Assembly (NCBI RefSeq): GCF_001426525.1
Contig: NZ_LMEW01000031.1
Span: forward strand, 1 to 64,000
From: Massilia sp. Root133
GTDB lineage: Bacteria > Pseudomonadota > Gammaproteobacteria > Burkholderiales > Burkholderiaceae_D
Reading direction: 5' to 3'
DNA length: 64,000 nt
Under the pieces are notes generated by a model. The model was not told the origin of the DNA and made no database searches. It saw nothing but the letters and a program-made list of their open reading frames with translations. Positions within the stretch are counted from its first letter, which is position 1. Each line of letters begins with the position of its first letter. A program made the position numbers and the translations under genes. Of this stretch, positions 8,925 to 18,657 are shown piece after piece.

Positions 8925-9047
8925 GATGGGCTCCTCCAATCGTTGTTCTTGGCCCTCGATCGTAGGCATCCGCCCGGCGGCTCTCTAACGCTTATTGCGG
9001 AAATTCCCGGTGTGTGCAGAAATTTGCATGAATTTCCTCAGATTGTT

Positions 9048-10181
9048 TTAATGGCCTGAAGGCATTTCCAGCCGGCGCGCCAGGCTCTTGAATTCCCTGG
9101 GAGAACAACCGTATTCTTCCTTGAACACCTTGTTGAAATACGAACCATTGGCATAGCCGACCGAATACGCGATTTCCGCCACGGTTGCACCGGCCTGGTC
9201 GGTCAGTAATCTGGCGGCCTCGGTCAGCCTCAGCTTCTTCAGATAGCCGGCGAACGACATGCCGAGTTCCGTCTTGAGCACGTCATTGACCTTGCCGCGG
9301 GTCGCGCCCGTGCCGGCGGCGACAGCGTCCAGGTCCAGTCCGGCCTGCGCGTAATGGGTGGCGATGAAGCGCAGGATGTCGGCCTTTGCCTTGTCCTCGA
9401 ACCGTTCGACGGTCAACTGGCGGTATGCCACGAACGACAGATCCTTCCTGAGCCGGGCTGCCACCGTCGCCCCGAGGGCGCGCGACTGCGCCCGGAAGAA
9501 CCCGATGCCGAAGGCGGTCCAGCCGGCCACCAGGACCGTCGCCAGCGCGACGAGGTAGCGGTCGTCGCGGCCATGCAGCGTGAGATCGCTGATCTCGACC
9601 TGCGCATCGAGCCCGTGCGGGCTGTACCGGCTGGCGCCGAATTCCAGCTTGATGACACGGTCCAGCGCATACGACCGGCGTGCGATGTCGACGTGTTCGG
9701 CGTCGTACCACCAGTCCGGAATGGACAAACGGGTGAGATCCAGCGAGACCGGCATGCCTTTCTCGTTATAGGAAAAGAAAGTCATGGCGGGCTTGGCGAC
9801 ACCTTCGTCGACCACGGTGATATTGAGGATCAGCGAATTGGCGGGCGTGCATTTCGCGAGGAAAGAAACGGTCGAGTACCTCGACAGATCCGCCGTCCCG
9901 TCGAACTGCAACGCCGCCCACGCCCAGGGATGCGGGATGGCGTCCGCTACCCGGAAGTCGAAGCGGAGCGATTGCCGCGTGGCGTCCTGGATGCGTACCG
10001 TCGACGCGCCGCCGAACGGGGCGTCCGTGATGGCGGCGGCGTGCCAGTGCGGCGCCGTGCGATCCCGCGGCAGGAGCGACGCGGATGGCGCGCTGCGATG
10101 GATGCAGAAACCCGCGATCAGCGCGTCGGCGGCCAGCAGCAGCACGAACGCGCCGAGGGCCTTCCTGTAGAAGTGCTGCAT
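9048..10181 (-). CDS. Membrane-anchored AraC family regulator (copy 2)
   Basis: A 377-residue paralogue of the 6302-7474 product with the same plan: a first transmembrane helix (residues 6-26), an extracytoplasmic strand-rich domain (about 30-205; LRFDFRV, DLSRYSTVSFLAK, SLDLTRLSIPDWW, VEISDLTLHG), a second transmembrane helix, and an AraC domain ending SYFNKVFKEEYGCSPREF. The outer domain is more diverged than the HTH domain, as expected if the two copies detect different ligands. Its start codon comes 1 bp after the stop of the cupin-AraC gene, so the two are probably translated together. The downstream deacetylase-like lipoprotein is the likely target. Confidence 0.85.
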   Translation of the reverse strand: MQHFYRKALGAFVLLLAADALIAGFCIHRSAPSASLLPRDRTAPHWHAAAITDAPFGGASTVRIQDATRQSLRFDFRVADAIPHPWAWAALQFDGTADLSRYSTVSFLAKCTPANSLILNITVVDEGVAKPAMTFFSYNEKGMPVSLDLTRLSIPDWWYDAEHVDIARRSYALDRVIKLEFGASRYSPHGLDAQVEISDLTLHGRDDRYLVALATVLVAGWTAFGIGFFRAQSRALGATVAARLRKDLSFVAYRQLTVERFEDKAKADILRFIATHYAQAGLDLDAVAAGTGATRGKVNDVLKTELGMSFAGYLKKLRLTEAARLLTDQAGATVAEIAYSVGYANGSYFNKVFKEEYGCSPREFKSLARRLEMPSGH

Positions 10182-10182
10182 G

Positions 10183-10974
10183 TCAGCGCTGCGCGAAAAA
10201 CGCCGACGGCGAACAGCCGAACGTCTTCCTGAACATGTGCGAAAACGCGGATTGGCTCGTATAGCCCAGTTCTTCCGCCACGCGCGCCAACGGCATCCCG
10301 CGCGCGATCAGCGGCGCCGCGTGCGCGAGGCGCACCTGCTGGCGCCATTCGGTGAAACTCATGCCCAGTTCCCGTTCGAACAACCGCGCCAGCGTGCGTT
10401 CGGACGCGCCCACCTGGCGCGCCCAGTCGGCCAGCGTGTGCGTGGCGCCGGGTTCATCGAGCAGGCGTTCGCACAGGCTTTGCAGCCGCTTGTCGCGCGG
10501 CAGCGGCACGCGGATCGGCAGCGCGGGCGAGAGCGCCAGTTCGTCCAGCATCAGTTCGGACAGGAGCGTCGCGCGCGGCGACGGTTCCAGCTGCGGCAGT
10601 TGTTCCAGTGCGAGGATCAGTTCGCGCAGCAAGGTCGACACTTCCAGCACGCGGCATTCCTCACCGGGGAAGGGCGAGCGTGCGGCGTGGATGCGCACGG
10701 GACGCAGGCGCACGGGTTCGAGCACGGTGACCTCATGCACGACGCCGGGCGCCGTCCAGATCGCGCGCGACGGCGGCACGATCCAGCTGCTGCCGGCGGC
10801 CGTCAGGCGGATCACGCCTTCGCGCGCATAGGTCAGCTGGCCGAACGTGTGCGTGTGCGGCGCAACATTATCCAGCGCCACCAGGTCGCGCGCCGTCAAG
10901 GTGACGGGCCGCGCCGGCGTGGGATCGAAGCAGTCGGGCAACGGCTGCGTATGGTGGACGACGGGGATGCTCAC
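10183..10974 (-). CDS. AraC family regulator with N-terminal cupin
   Basis: A 263-residue AraC regulator with a cupin sensor (about residues 20-110; APHTHTFGQLTYAREG, PPSRAIWTAPGVVHEV) and a double HTH (about 165-263; ASERTLARLFERELGMSFTEW, GYTSQSAFSHMFRKTFGCSP). This belongs to the group that commonly represses or activates an adjacent exporter. The start codon is GTG (10974). It is divergent from a MFS transporter gene 89 bp away, its likely target. It also sits 1 bp upstream of the membrane AraC gene, so it may be cotranscribed with it. Confidence 0.88.
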   Translation of the reverse strand: MSIPVVHHTQPLPDCFDPTPARPVTLTARDLVALDNVAPHTHTFGQLTYAREGVIRLTAAGSSWIVPPSRAIWTAPGVVHEVTVLEPVRLRPVRIHAARSPFPGEECRVLEVSTLLRELILALEQLPQLEPSPRATLLSELMLDELALSPALPIRVPLPRDKRLQSLCERLLDEPGATHTLADWARQVGASERTLARLFERELGMSFTEWRQQVRLAHAAPLIARGMPLARVAEELGYTSQSAFSHMFRKTFGCSPSAFFAQR

Positions 10975-11063
10975 GGATGTCCGATTCTCGATAGAAGTTG
11001 TCCTGCTATCGTAATTCAGCCGTGGTCCATTTGCCTACACTGGCGTTTTCCCCTGGAGTAAAT

Positions 11064-12278
11064 ATGTCACAAGACAGCACCCTGCGCGCCGACGCGCGCG
11101 TGATCGCCCTGGTGGGCCTCGCCCACGGCACGTCGCACTTCTACCACCTGATCCTGGCCGCACTGTTCCCCTGGCTGAAGCCCGCGTTCGGCCTCAGTTA
11201 CGCGGAACTGGGCCTGCTGCTGACGGCGTTCTTCGTCGTGTCGGGCGTCGGCCAGGCGCTGGCCGGCTTCGTCGTCGACAAGGTCGGCGCGCGCAGCGTC
11301 CTGTTCTTCGGCATGACGATGCTGGGCGTCTCGGTCCTCGTGCTGTCGGTGGCGGGCAGCTATGCGGCGCTGATGGGGGGCGCGCTGCTGGCCGGCGTCG
11401 GCAACAGCATTTTTCATCCTGCCGACTACACGCTGCTGAACCAGCGCGTCTCGCGCGCCCGGCTCGCGCACGGCTTTTCCGTGCACGGCATCAGCGGTAA
11501 CATCGGCTGGGCCGCGGCGCCGCTGTTCATGACGACGGTCGCCGCGTTCTCCAGCTGGCGCATGGCGCTCGCCAGCGCGGCGATCCTGCCGTTCGCGGTG
11601 CTGGCCATCCTGGTCCTGAACCGGGCGCGCCTGGCCCCCGAACGCAAGCCGACCGTTGCCGCGGCACCTGTGACCGGCGAGGGCACCTTGTCGTTCCTGC
11701 GCCTGCGTGCCGTGTGGATGTGCTTCGCGTTCTTCTTTCTGACGGCCGTGGCGCTGGGCGGCATCCAGGCCTTTGCCTCGATCGGCCTGATGCAGCTGTA
11801 CGGCATCTCGCGCGAGCTGGCGACGGGATCGTACACGGCCTACATGCTGGCGTCGGCGGGCGGGATGCTGCTCGGCGGCTTCATCGGTGCGGGCCGGCAG
11901 GACCACGACCGCACGGTCGCCATCGCGTTCGCCGTGGCCGCCGCGCTGGCGCTGCTGCTGGGCGTCGCCGTCGTGCCGGGCTGGCTCGCGTTGCCGCTGA
12001 TGGCGCTCGTCGGCTTCTTCTCGGGCATCGCGGGACCGTCGCGCGACCTGATGATCCGCGCGGCGGCGCCGAAGAATGCGACGGGGCGGGTGTACGGGAT
12101 CGTCTATTCCGGGCTGGATGCGGGGCTGTCCGTGGGGCCGGCGCTGTTCGGGTTCGTCATGGATGCGGGGCATCCGGGGTGGCTGTTTGCGGGGATCGCG
12201 CTGTTCCAGGCGCTGGCCATTGTCACGGCGGTGGGTGTCGGCGGCGGGACGAGGGGGGCGCGGCTGCAGAATGCGTGA
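11064..12278 (+). CDS. MFS transporter (fosmidomycin-resistance/Fsr-like)
   Basis: A 404-residue major facilitator with about 12 hydrophobic segments. The signature GNSIFHPADYTLLNQRVS followed by RLAHGFSVHGISGNIGWA is characteristic of Fsr-type drug exporters. CTGGAGTAA gives a good ribosome site for the start at 11064. It is divergent from a cupin-AraC gene, an arrangement typical of inducible efflux pumps. It probably exports a small toxic compound by proton antiport; the substrate is unknown. Confidence 0.9.
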   Translation: MSQDSTLRADARVIALVGLAHGTSHFYHLILAALFPWLKPAFGLSYAELGLLLTAFFVVSGVGQALAGFVVDKVGARSVLFFGMTMLGVSVLVLSVAGSYAALMGGALLAGVGNSIFHPADYTLLNQRVSRARLAHGFSVHGISGNIGWAAAPLFMTTVAAFSSWRMALASAAILPFAVLAILVLNRARLAPERKPTVAAAPVTGEGTLSFLRLRAVWMCFAFFFLTAVALGGIQAFASIGLMQLYGISRELATGSYTAYMLASAGGMLLGGFIGAGRQDHDRTVAIAFAVAAALALLLGVAVVPGWLALPLMALVGFFSGIAGPSRDLMIRAAAPKNATGRVYGIVYSGLDAGLSVGPALFGFVMDAGHPGWLFAGIALFQALAIVTAVGVGGGTRGARLQNA

Positions 12279-12335
12279 GGCGTTCACGCGCCATCGAGCC
12301 CTTCGATCCGGATGGTGGCGCGCCGTCGCCGCGAT

Positions 12336-12809
12336 CTATAAATCCATGCCGAGAAACCGGGTTCCGGCAACGGGATTGAAGGTCACGGGCGGGGCCGGCA
12401 CGAAGCCCAGCGACGCGTACAGCCGCCGGGCGGCTTCGAACTCCGGCAGGACATCGAGGCAGATACGGCGGTAGCCGGCCGCGCGGCCTTCGTCCAGGAT
12501 GCGCTCGACCAGCCGGCGCCCCAGGTCCTGCCCCCGCGCGACGGGGCGGACATACACGCGTTTCATCTCGCAAGTCTCGTCGTCCACTGCGCGGAAGCCG
12601 GCGCAACCAACGACGGCACCGGCGTGAACGGCGAGGAACAGTCCGCCTGTCGGCGCATCGTATTTGCCGGGCAGGTCGGCCAGTTCCGCTTCGTAGTCCT
12701 GGAAATCGAGGCTGACGCTGGTGCTGCCGATGTATTCGCGAAAAATGGCGACGACGGCATCGAGATCGTCGGGAAAACGGGCGCGTCGGATATCGGTCAT
12801 GTGTGCCAT
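12336..12809 (-). CDS. GNAT family N-acetyltransferase
   Basis: A 157-residue GNAT protein. The acetyl-CoA site is visible as VYVRPVARGQDLGRRLVERI (an R/Q-x-x-G-x-G/R type loop), followed by ICLDVLPEFEAARRLYASLGF, the usual end of the fold. A start three codons later (12800, MTDIRRA) is equally possible; neither has a strong ribosome site. It is the last gene of a minus-strand group with sixA and ppk1 but is separated from sixA by 63 bp, so it need not belong to the same transcript. The substrate is not predictable. Confidence 0.85.
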   Translation of the reverse strand: MAHMTDIRRARFPDDLDAVVAIFREYIGSTSVSLDFQDYEAELADLPGKYDAPTGGLFLAVHAGAVVGCAGFRAVDDETCEMKRVYVRPVARGQDLGRRLVERILDEGRAAGYRRICLDVLPEFEAARRLYASLGFVPAPPVTFNPVAGTRFLGMDL

Positions 12810-12872
12810 GGGAATGGGATCGGGCGTCTGGTTTTTGCTTTCAGCAATATTATGCCCGAAACGACCGCGTCG

Positions 12873-13346
12873 TCAGCGTAGCTTCCCGACGATATCCGGC
12901 CCCACCGCCAGCCTGACGAACGGCGCCGGCTCCTCCTCGCCCTTGCTGGCGATCCAGAACACGCTGGCCTTGCGGATCTTCCAGTCCTGTGCGGTCCCGG
13001 CAAAGATCAGCGACGCGACCTGGCCGAGCAGCGGCTGGTGTCCGACCACGACGACCGGATTCTTGTTGTCCGGCCAGCCGGCCGCTTCCAGGATGCGCTC
13101 CGCCGACGAATCCGTGTTCAGTGCTTCCACGGTGATGAACTTGCGGCCCAGCGCCTGCGCCGTCTGGACGCAGCGCGCGGCGGGGCTGGAGAGGATGCGG
13201 CAGTGCGACGGCAACTGGCGGTCGAGCCACGCGCCCACGCGCGACGCGTGGCGCGCACCCTTGGCCGTCAGCTCGCGCAACTGATCGCCCTGGCGGTCGG
13301 GCACGTGCGGCTCAGCCTCGGCGTGGCGCCACAGGATCAGTTCCAT
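12873..13346 (-). CDS. sixA: Phosphohistidine phosphatase SixA-like
   Basis: A 157-residue histidine phosphatase with the RHAEA motif at the N-terminus (catalytic His), an Arg in SSPAARCVQTA, and the second catalytic His in VVVGHQPLLGQV. Its size and motifs match SixA, which removes phosphate from phosphohistidine proteins. AAGGAGAACGACC precedes the ATG. The start lies 35 bp inside the 3' end of ppk1, so the two are translationally linked and probably share the Pho-controlled ppk1 promoter. A link between SixA and polyphosphate metabolism is common in genome neighbourhoods but not explained by sequence alone. Confidence 0.88.
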   Translation of the reverse strand: MELILWRHAEAEPHVPDRQGDQLRELTAKGARHASRVGAWLDRQLPSHCRILSSPAARCVQTAQALGRKFITVEALNTDSSAERILEAAGWPDNKNPVVVVGHQPLLGQVASLIFAGTAQDWKIRKASVFWIASKGEEEPAPFVRLAVGPDIVGKLR

Positions 13347-15471
13347 GGTCGTTCTCCTTGTTATGTCCGTGGGCGGTGCTTTGCGCGCCCAGCGTCTCCA
13401 TCAGGAATTGCTGGGCGCTGAAGGCCGCCTGGCTGCCGCGTGCCTTGCGGCGCTTGTAGCGGCCGTCGCTGCCCAGTTCCCAGGCATTGACGTTGTCCTT
13501 CAAATAGACTTGCAGGCCCTCGCGCAGCACGCGCTTCTTGAGCGCCGGCGAGCGGACGGGGAAAGCCACTTCGACCCGGCGGAACAGGTTGCGGTTCATC
13601 CAGTCCGCGCTGCCCAGGTAGATGTCGTTCTTGAGATTGTTGCGGAAGTAGTAGACGCGCGTGTGTTCGAGGAAGCGGCCGACGATCGAGCGCACGCGGA
13701 TGTTCTCCGACAGCCCCGGCACGCCAGGCCGCAGCGAGCACGCGCCGCGCACGATCAGGTCGATGCGCACGCCGTCCGCGGACGCTTCGTACAGCGCGCG
13801 GATGACGGATTCGTCGGTCAGCGAATTCATCTTGGCGATGATGCGCGCCGGCTTGCCTTCGCGCGCGATCGCCGCTTCCTGGCGGATCGCCTTGACGATT
13901 TCCTTCTGCAGCGTGAACGGCGCCAGCCACATCGCCGACAGCTGCGTGGGCCGCGTCATGCTCGTGAGGTGGATGAACACTTCGTTGACGTCGGCCGTGA
14001 GCTCGTCGTCCGACGTGAGGAGGCCGAAGTCCGTGTAGAAGCGCGCCGTCGTCGGGTTGTAGTTGCCCGTGCCGAGGTGGGCGTAGCGGCGCAGGCCGTC
14101 CGGTTCGCGGCGCAGCACGAGCGCCATCTTCGCGTGCGTCTTGAGGCCGACGACGCCGTACACGACCTGCGCGCCGGCTTCTTCCAGCCGCTCGGCCCAG
14201 TTGATGTTCGCCTCTTCGTCGAAGCGCGCCATCAGTTCGACGATGACGGTGACTTCCTTGCCGCGCAACGCCGCGTTGATCAGCGAATCCATCAACTCGG
14301 AGTTCGAGCCGGCGCGGTAGATCGTCTGCTTGATCGCGACGACGTTCGGATCGGCCGCGGCGCAGCGCACGAATTCGATCACGGGCTGGAACGACTGGTA
14401 CGGATGGTGCAGCAGGATGTCCTGCTTGCGCAGCACGGAGAACGTGTCGTGCGCGTTCACGAGCTTGGCCGGGAAGCCCGGCGAATAGGGCGTGAACTTC
14501 AGGTCCGGCCGGGCATTGCTGTTGGCGATTTCCAGCAGGCGCCCCATATTGACCGGGCCATCCACCGTGAACAGGCGCGAGCGGTCGATCGAGAACTGGT
14601 CGAGCAGGAAGTCGGCCAGGTGCTTCGGGCAGCCGCGCGCGACTTCCAGGCGCACGGCGAAACCGTAGTTGCGGCTATGGAGTTCGCTCTGCAGCGCCTG
14701 GCGCAGGTTTTTCACTTCTTCCTCGTCCACCCACAGATCGCTGTTGCGCGTGACGCGGAACTGCGAGTACGACACCACCTCGCGCCCCGTGAACAGGTCC
14801 GCCATGTGGGCCTGGATCACGGAGGTGAGCAGGCAGTAGGACGCGCCCGGCTTGTCCGACAGTTCGTCCGGCAGGCGGATCAGGCGCGGCAGCACGCGCG
14901 GCGCCTTCATGATCGCGATGCCGGTGCCGCGCCCGAACGCATCCTTGCCGGCCAGTTCGATGATGAAGTTCAGGCTCTTGTTGATCACGCGCGGGAACGG
15001 GTGCGCGGGGTCGAGGCCGACCGGCGTGAGCAGCGGGCGCACCTCCTTGTCGAAGTACTGCTTGACCCACGCCTTCTGCGCCGGGTTGCGGTCCGAGCGG
15101 CGCAGCAGGTGGATGCCGTTCGCGGACAGCTGCGGCAGGATCTGGTCGTTCAGGAGGGCGTACTGGCGCGCGATGATCTGGCGGCATTCGTCGGCGGCGC
15201 CGTCCAGGTCGGCCTGGCCGGGCTCCGGGCCGCCGTGCGCCTGGTGCTGGGCGAGCAGGCTGGCGACGCGGACCTCGAAGAATTCGTCCAGGTTGCTGGA
15301 CACGATCGTCAGGAAGCGCAGGCGTTCGAGCAGCGGGACGGATGGATCTTCCGCGTTTTCGAGCACGCGCCGATTGAATTCGAGCAGCGACAGTTCGCGG
15401 TTGAGGAACAGGTGTGGGCTATCGGGCGGAAGCGCGGCAGGTGCCTCGTCCGTTTTTAACTTCATATCCAT
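13312..15471 (-). CDS. ppk1: Polyphosphate kinase 1
   Basis: About 719 residues, full length for PPK1. Visible parts are the N-terminal helical domain (FLNRELSLLEFNRRVLENA), the middle domain, and the two phospholipase-D-like C-terminal domains with YAHLGTGNYNPTTARFYTDF and the phosphorylated His in LKTHAKMALV. It makes polyphosphate from ATP. The ATG at 15471 is taken as start; 15465 is two codons later, and neither has a clear Shine-Dalgarno sequence. An upstream in-frame extension to 15621 would run through the Pho promoter and is therefore rejected. It is followed by overlapping sixA. Confidence 0.95.
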   Translation of the reverse strand: MDMKLKTDEAPAALPPDSPHLFLNRELSLLEFNRRVLENAEDPSVPLLERLRFLTIVSSNLDEFFEVRVASLLAQHQAHGGPEPGQADLDGAADECRQIIARQYALLNDQILPQLSANGIHLLRRSDRNPAQKAWVKQYFDKEVRPLLTPVGLDPAHPFPRVINKSLNFIIELAGKDAFGRGTGIAIMKAPRVLPRLIRLPDELSDKPGASYCLLTSVIQAHMADLFTGREVVSYSQFRVTRNSDLWVDEEEVKNLRQALQSELHSRNYGFAVRLEVARGCPKHLADFLLDQFSIDRSRLFTVDGPVNMGRLLEIANSNARPDLKFTPYSPGFPAKLVNAHDTFSVLRKQDILLHHPYQSFQPVIEFVRCAAADPNVVAIKQTIYRAGSNSELMDSLINAALRGKEVTVIVELMARFDEEANINWAERLEEAGAQVVYGVVGLKTHAKMALVLRREPDGLRRYAHLGTGNYNPTTARFYTDFGLLTSDDELTADVNEVFIHLTSMTRPTQLSAMWLAPFTLQKEIVKAIRQEAAIAREGKPARIIAKMNSLTDESVIRALYEASADGVRIDLIVRGACSLRPGVPGLSENIRVRSIVGRFLEHTRVYYFRNNLKNDIYLGSADWMNRNLFRRVEVAFPVRSPALKKRVLREGLQVYLKDNVNAWELGSDGRYKRRKARGSQAAFSAQQFLMETLGAQSTAHGHNKENDHGTDPVAPRRG

Positions 15472-15501
15472 TTTTCGGGAATATTTCACTCGTGACAACG
15501 G

Positions 15502-15535
15502 AGTGTAGAAGCCGATTATGACAACATTGTGACAG
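15502..15535 (-). promoter_or_regulatory. Pho box and -10 of the ppk1 promoter
   Basis: Read on the minus strand, CTGTCACAATGTTGTCAT (15535-15518) is two PhoB half-sites with 4-bp spacing. Ten bases later comes TACACT (15507-15502) as -10. The geometry is identical to that of the alkaline phosphatase promoter at 1890-1923. The expected leader is roughly 25-30 nt. Confidence 0.75.
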
Positions 15536-15894
15536 AGAACGCTCGACAGCGTCGCCCTGTCACAACCATTAGATCGAACGCATTCTCGCAGAGAAGATGA
15601 TTGGCGTTTCCGTCCTCTCATAAAAATTTCTTGGCGGGAATTTTAGTTCCATTAAGTTGTGCATTGCAAGCCCGCGTCGGTGTAGGTCTTCTTCGCATGT
15701 TTTTTTAAGTGCGTAAATCCAGGTAGGCGCATGGTGTCTGTTATTTCTCAATGGGCGCCGTACTGTTTATGCCACGATAGCAAGCCGTCTCGACTGTATC
15801 TCCACGTTGCAAAAAGCGTCTTTGCTTTCGCTTTTGTCTCTCATTGCCTGTATTACTTCCCGGACAAATAAATAGAGATGAGGTAGCCCTTCCA
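15536..15894. other. AT-rich intergenic region at the edge of the vgrG island
   Basis: No gene is supported in the gap between the ppk1 promoter and vgrG. Base composition drops visibly to AT-rich from about 15600, which marks the left edge of the low-GC effector island. The open frame across 15569-15751 on the minus strand has no recognisable protein signature or ribosome site and is not called. The vgrG promoter must lie here, but no single hexamer pair stands out. No tRNA end or direct repeat marking an insertion was recognised. Confidence 0.5.
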
Positions 15895-18657
15895 ATGGCC
15901 GATCTGCAAACTGCTCAAACCCGTCATCAGGCTCTCATCGGACAGCAAGACAGACTCTTAAAGCTCACTGTCGGTCTTGGTAAAGACATCCTTCTCCCGC
16001 AACGTGTCGTTGCCCATGAACGGTTAGGCAGAAGTTACGAGTATGCGATTGATGTTATATCCATACGTGATGATATCGACCTGAAAAATCTTATTGCTCA
16101 TCCTGTTACTCTTTGGGTAAAGCAGGTCAATAGGAGCTATTTGCCGATCAGCGGCTATGTGCATACAGCGATGCGCCTTGGAAGCGACGGTGAGTTAACG
16201 TTTTACCAAATAAAGTTCGCACCTTGGCTTCATTTTCTTAAATTCCGCAAGGATACGCGAATTTGGCAAGACAAGAAAGCAACCGACATTCTCGCCGAGG
16301 TGTTCTCTGTACACCCACAAGCGCGTGGGAATTTTCGCTTTGATCTGACCGAGCCGATCTCACCGCGTTCCTATTGCACTCAATACGAAACTGACTGGAA
16401 TTTTGCACATCGTTTAATGGAAGAGGAAGGCTGGTACAGTTATCACGAGCAAAAAGCCGATGGTACCGGTCACGTGCTCGTTGTTACGGACACGACACAT
16501 TGCCTCAAGCCCGTCGAGCCAAAGCAGGTTTACTTCCATCGAGGAAGCACCGTGGACGAATTGCATAAAATTGTCCATTGGAGCACAAACCTTAGTTTGA
16601 AGTCGACTCAGGTGACTACCAGAACTAGCGACTACAAAGCTCCAGGCTACCAAAAGCAGAGCAACATGGCTGTACTTCCAGAGCACGGTAGACTCCCCAG
16701 TCAACTGGAGATCTACGAATATACCGGTGCTTATACCTATTCGAAGCAAGAACAGGGGGACAAACAGTCACGTATTCGCGTCGAAGAATGGGAGTCCAGC
16801 ATAAACCGGTTCTAAGGGGTCTCTGGGATACGTTCTCTGCCGGTGGGTAGCTGGTTTACGCTGGAAGGTCATCCCGCACATCGGGACAGTAGAGAGGAAG
16901 ACCGTCAGTTTCTTGTCGTCGCGGTCGAGTGGAGTATTGAAAACAACCTTCCGCTAGCAAGTAATGGCAGAGAGTTTCCAGGCAGCCTTTTCGAACAAAC
17001 TGAGGCGTTTAAATCTGCAATCGGGCTTGACATCCGGCGAACTCAGTCAAGCAGAGAGGAACTGATAAGAGACGGATACACTGGCCATTGTTTTAATCGG
17101 TTTGAAGTCCAGCGTCGCATCGTTCCTTTTCGCAGTCCGGGAGAACATTCTAAGCCAGGACTACATCCGCAGACTGCCATCGTCGTTGGACCCTCGGGAG
17201 AAGAAGTCCATACTGATTATCTCAACCGGGTAAAGGTTCGGTTCCATCGGGATCGGCTAAACCCAAGTGATGAGAGGGCTTCCTGCTGGGTGCGTGTCAG
17301 TTACTCCAACGCCGGTCAAGGATGGGGCGGTCTCAACGTGCCCCGCATTGGTCAGGAGGTCATTGTTACGTTCTTGGGCGGTGATGCCGACCGTCCCGTT
17401 ATTACCGGTAGGCTATATAACCAGGAGCAGATCCCGCAATGGCATACCAATGGCAGGCTTTCAGGCTACAAAACTAAGGAATTTAATGGCAATGGGTTCA
17501 ACCAACTTGTTCTAGACGACACGACCAGTCAAAACAGAATTCAGCTCTATAGTACGAATAGCCATGCGCAACTAAACCTAGGTTATCTGATCACTCAACG
17601 CGGCAATGAGCGAACCCGGTTTTTCGGATCAGGGTTTGCGCTGAGTACTGACGATTTCGGCGCTATCGTAACGTACAAGGGCTTATATATCAGCACCTTT
17701 GGCCGTCCCGGAGCGCAAGGCACACAACTCGATGCAACGGAAGCCTCCAGCCAGCTGAAGAACGGTGCATCGCTAGCTAAAAATCTATCCGAGAGCGCAT
17801 CGAAGGCCGGAGCCGAGCCTCTTGCCGGGCAGGAGGCACTTGGGAATTTCATTGACGCGACACATGACCGTTACGAAGGTCCGGGACAGAGCGATGCAAA
17901 TCGTTTCAAAGAACCGATCCTGCTGGCAGCATCCCCTTCCGGAATCGGGCTCGCGAGCGCCAAGGGAGCACATGTTCATGCCAGTGATCAGGTGACTCTG
18001 TCGTCTGGTAAGGACACTAATATCGCTGCGGGGAAAAGCCTCCTTGTTAGCGTCGCAGAAAAGATTAGTTTGTTTGCTTCGAATGCCGGTATCAAATTGT
18101 TTGCGGCGAAGGGTAAAGTCGAAGTGCAAGCGCAAGCGAACGACCTCGACCTTATCGCAGAAAAAGTCGTGCGTTTGTTATCGACGACATCCCGCATCGA
18201 AGTTCACGCAAAAGAAGAGGTGGTCATATCGGCGGGTGACTCCTTCATAAAAATCAACGCCTCGGGCATCACCAATGGAACGTCTGGCAAGTGGATTTCA
18301 CATGCGTCAACGCACAGCTTCCAACGACCCGCGACGAATTCTTATGTCATGCCGCATTTGCTGAAGGCCGATCTTCAAAAAACGGACCTTGAGTTTCGCC
18401 ATTTGACTGATTGGGGTGCGCCCCTAGCCGGGGCCGCTTATAAAGCGACGTTGAGCGATGGCAGCGTTCGCAAAGGGACACTCGATGCCTTGGGTATCGC
18501 ACGCATAAGCGACGTACCTGCGGGTACTACTGCGAAGGTCGAATACGACTACAAGCCGTTGCAGGTCAGCGCATTTGTAGCAACGGAATTACACGAGGAT
18601 ATCCGTCAATTGCTGAACTGGGCTACAGGCAGCAAAACCCATCAAGGTGGTGCATGA
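15895..18657 (+). pseudogene. vgrG: VgrG (T6SS spike) interrupted by one in-frame stop codon
   Basis: A full-length VgrG coding frame of about 920 codons with a single TAA at codon 307 (16813-16815). Upstream are the gp27-like domain (YEYAIDVIS, SYCTQYETDWNFAHRLMEEEGW). Downstream, in the same frame, come GVSGIRSLPVGSWFTLEGH, the gp5/OB domain (VRVSYSNAGQGWGGLNVPRI), the beta-helix/DUF2345 region and a transthyretin-like C-terminal domain (LEFRHLTDWGAPLAGAAYKA) that often holds cargo. In homologues the interrupted position reads FYGVSG, so one base change at a Tyr codon explains the stop. Reinitiation at GTG 16843 is possible. The gene ends with an ATGA overlap into the effector gene. It could be a real nonsense mutation, a suppressed stop, or an assembly error. 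Confidence 0.85.

Noticed and set aside
15569-15751. Small minus-strand frame in the ppk1/vgrG gap
   Set aside because: No ribosome site, no recognisable family, and it lies in AT-rich intergenic DNA.
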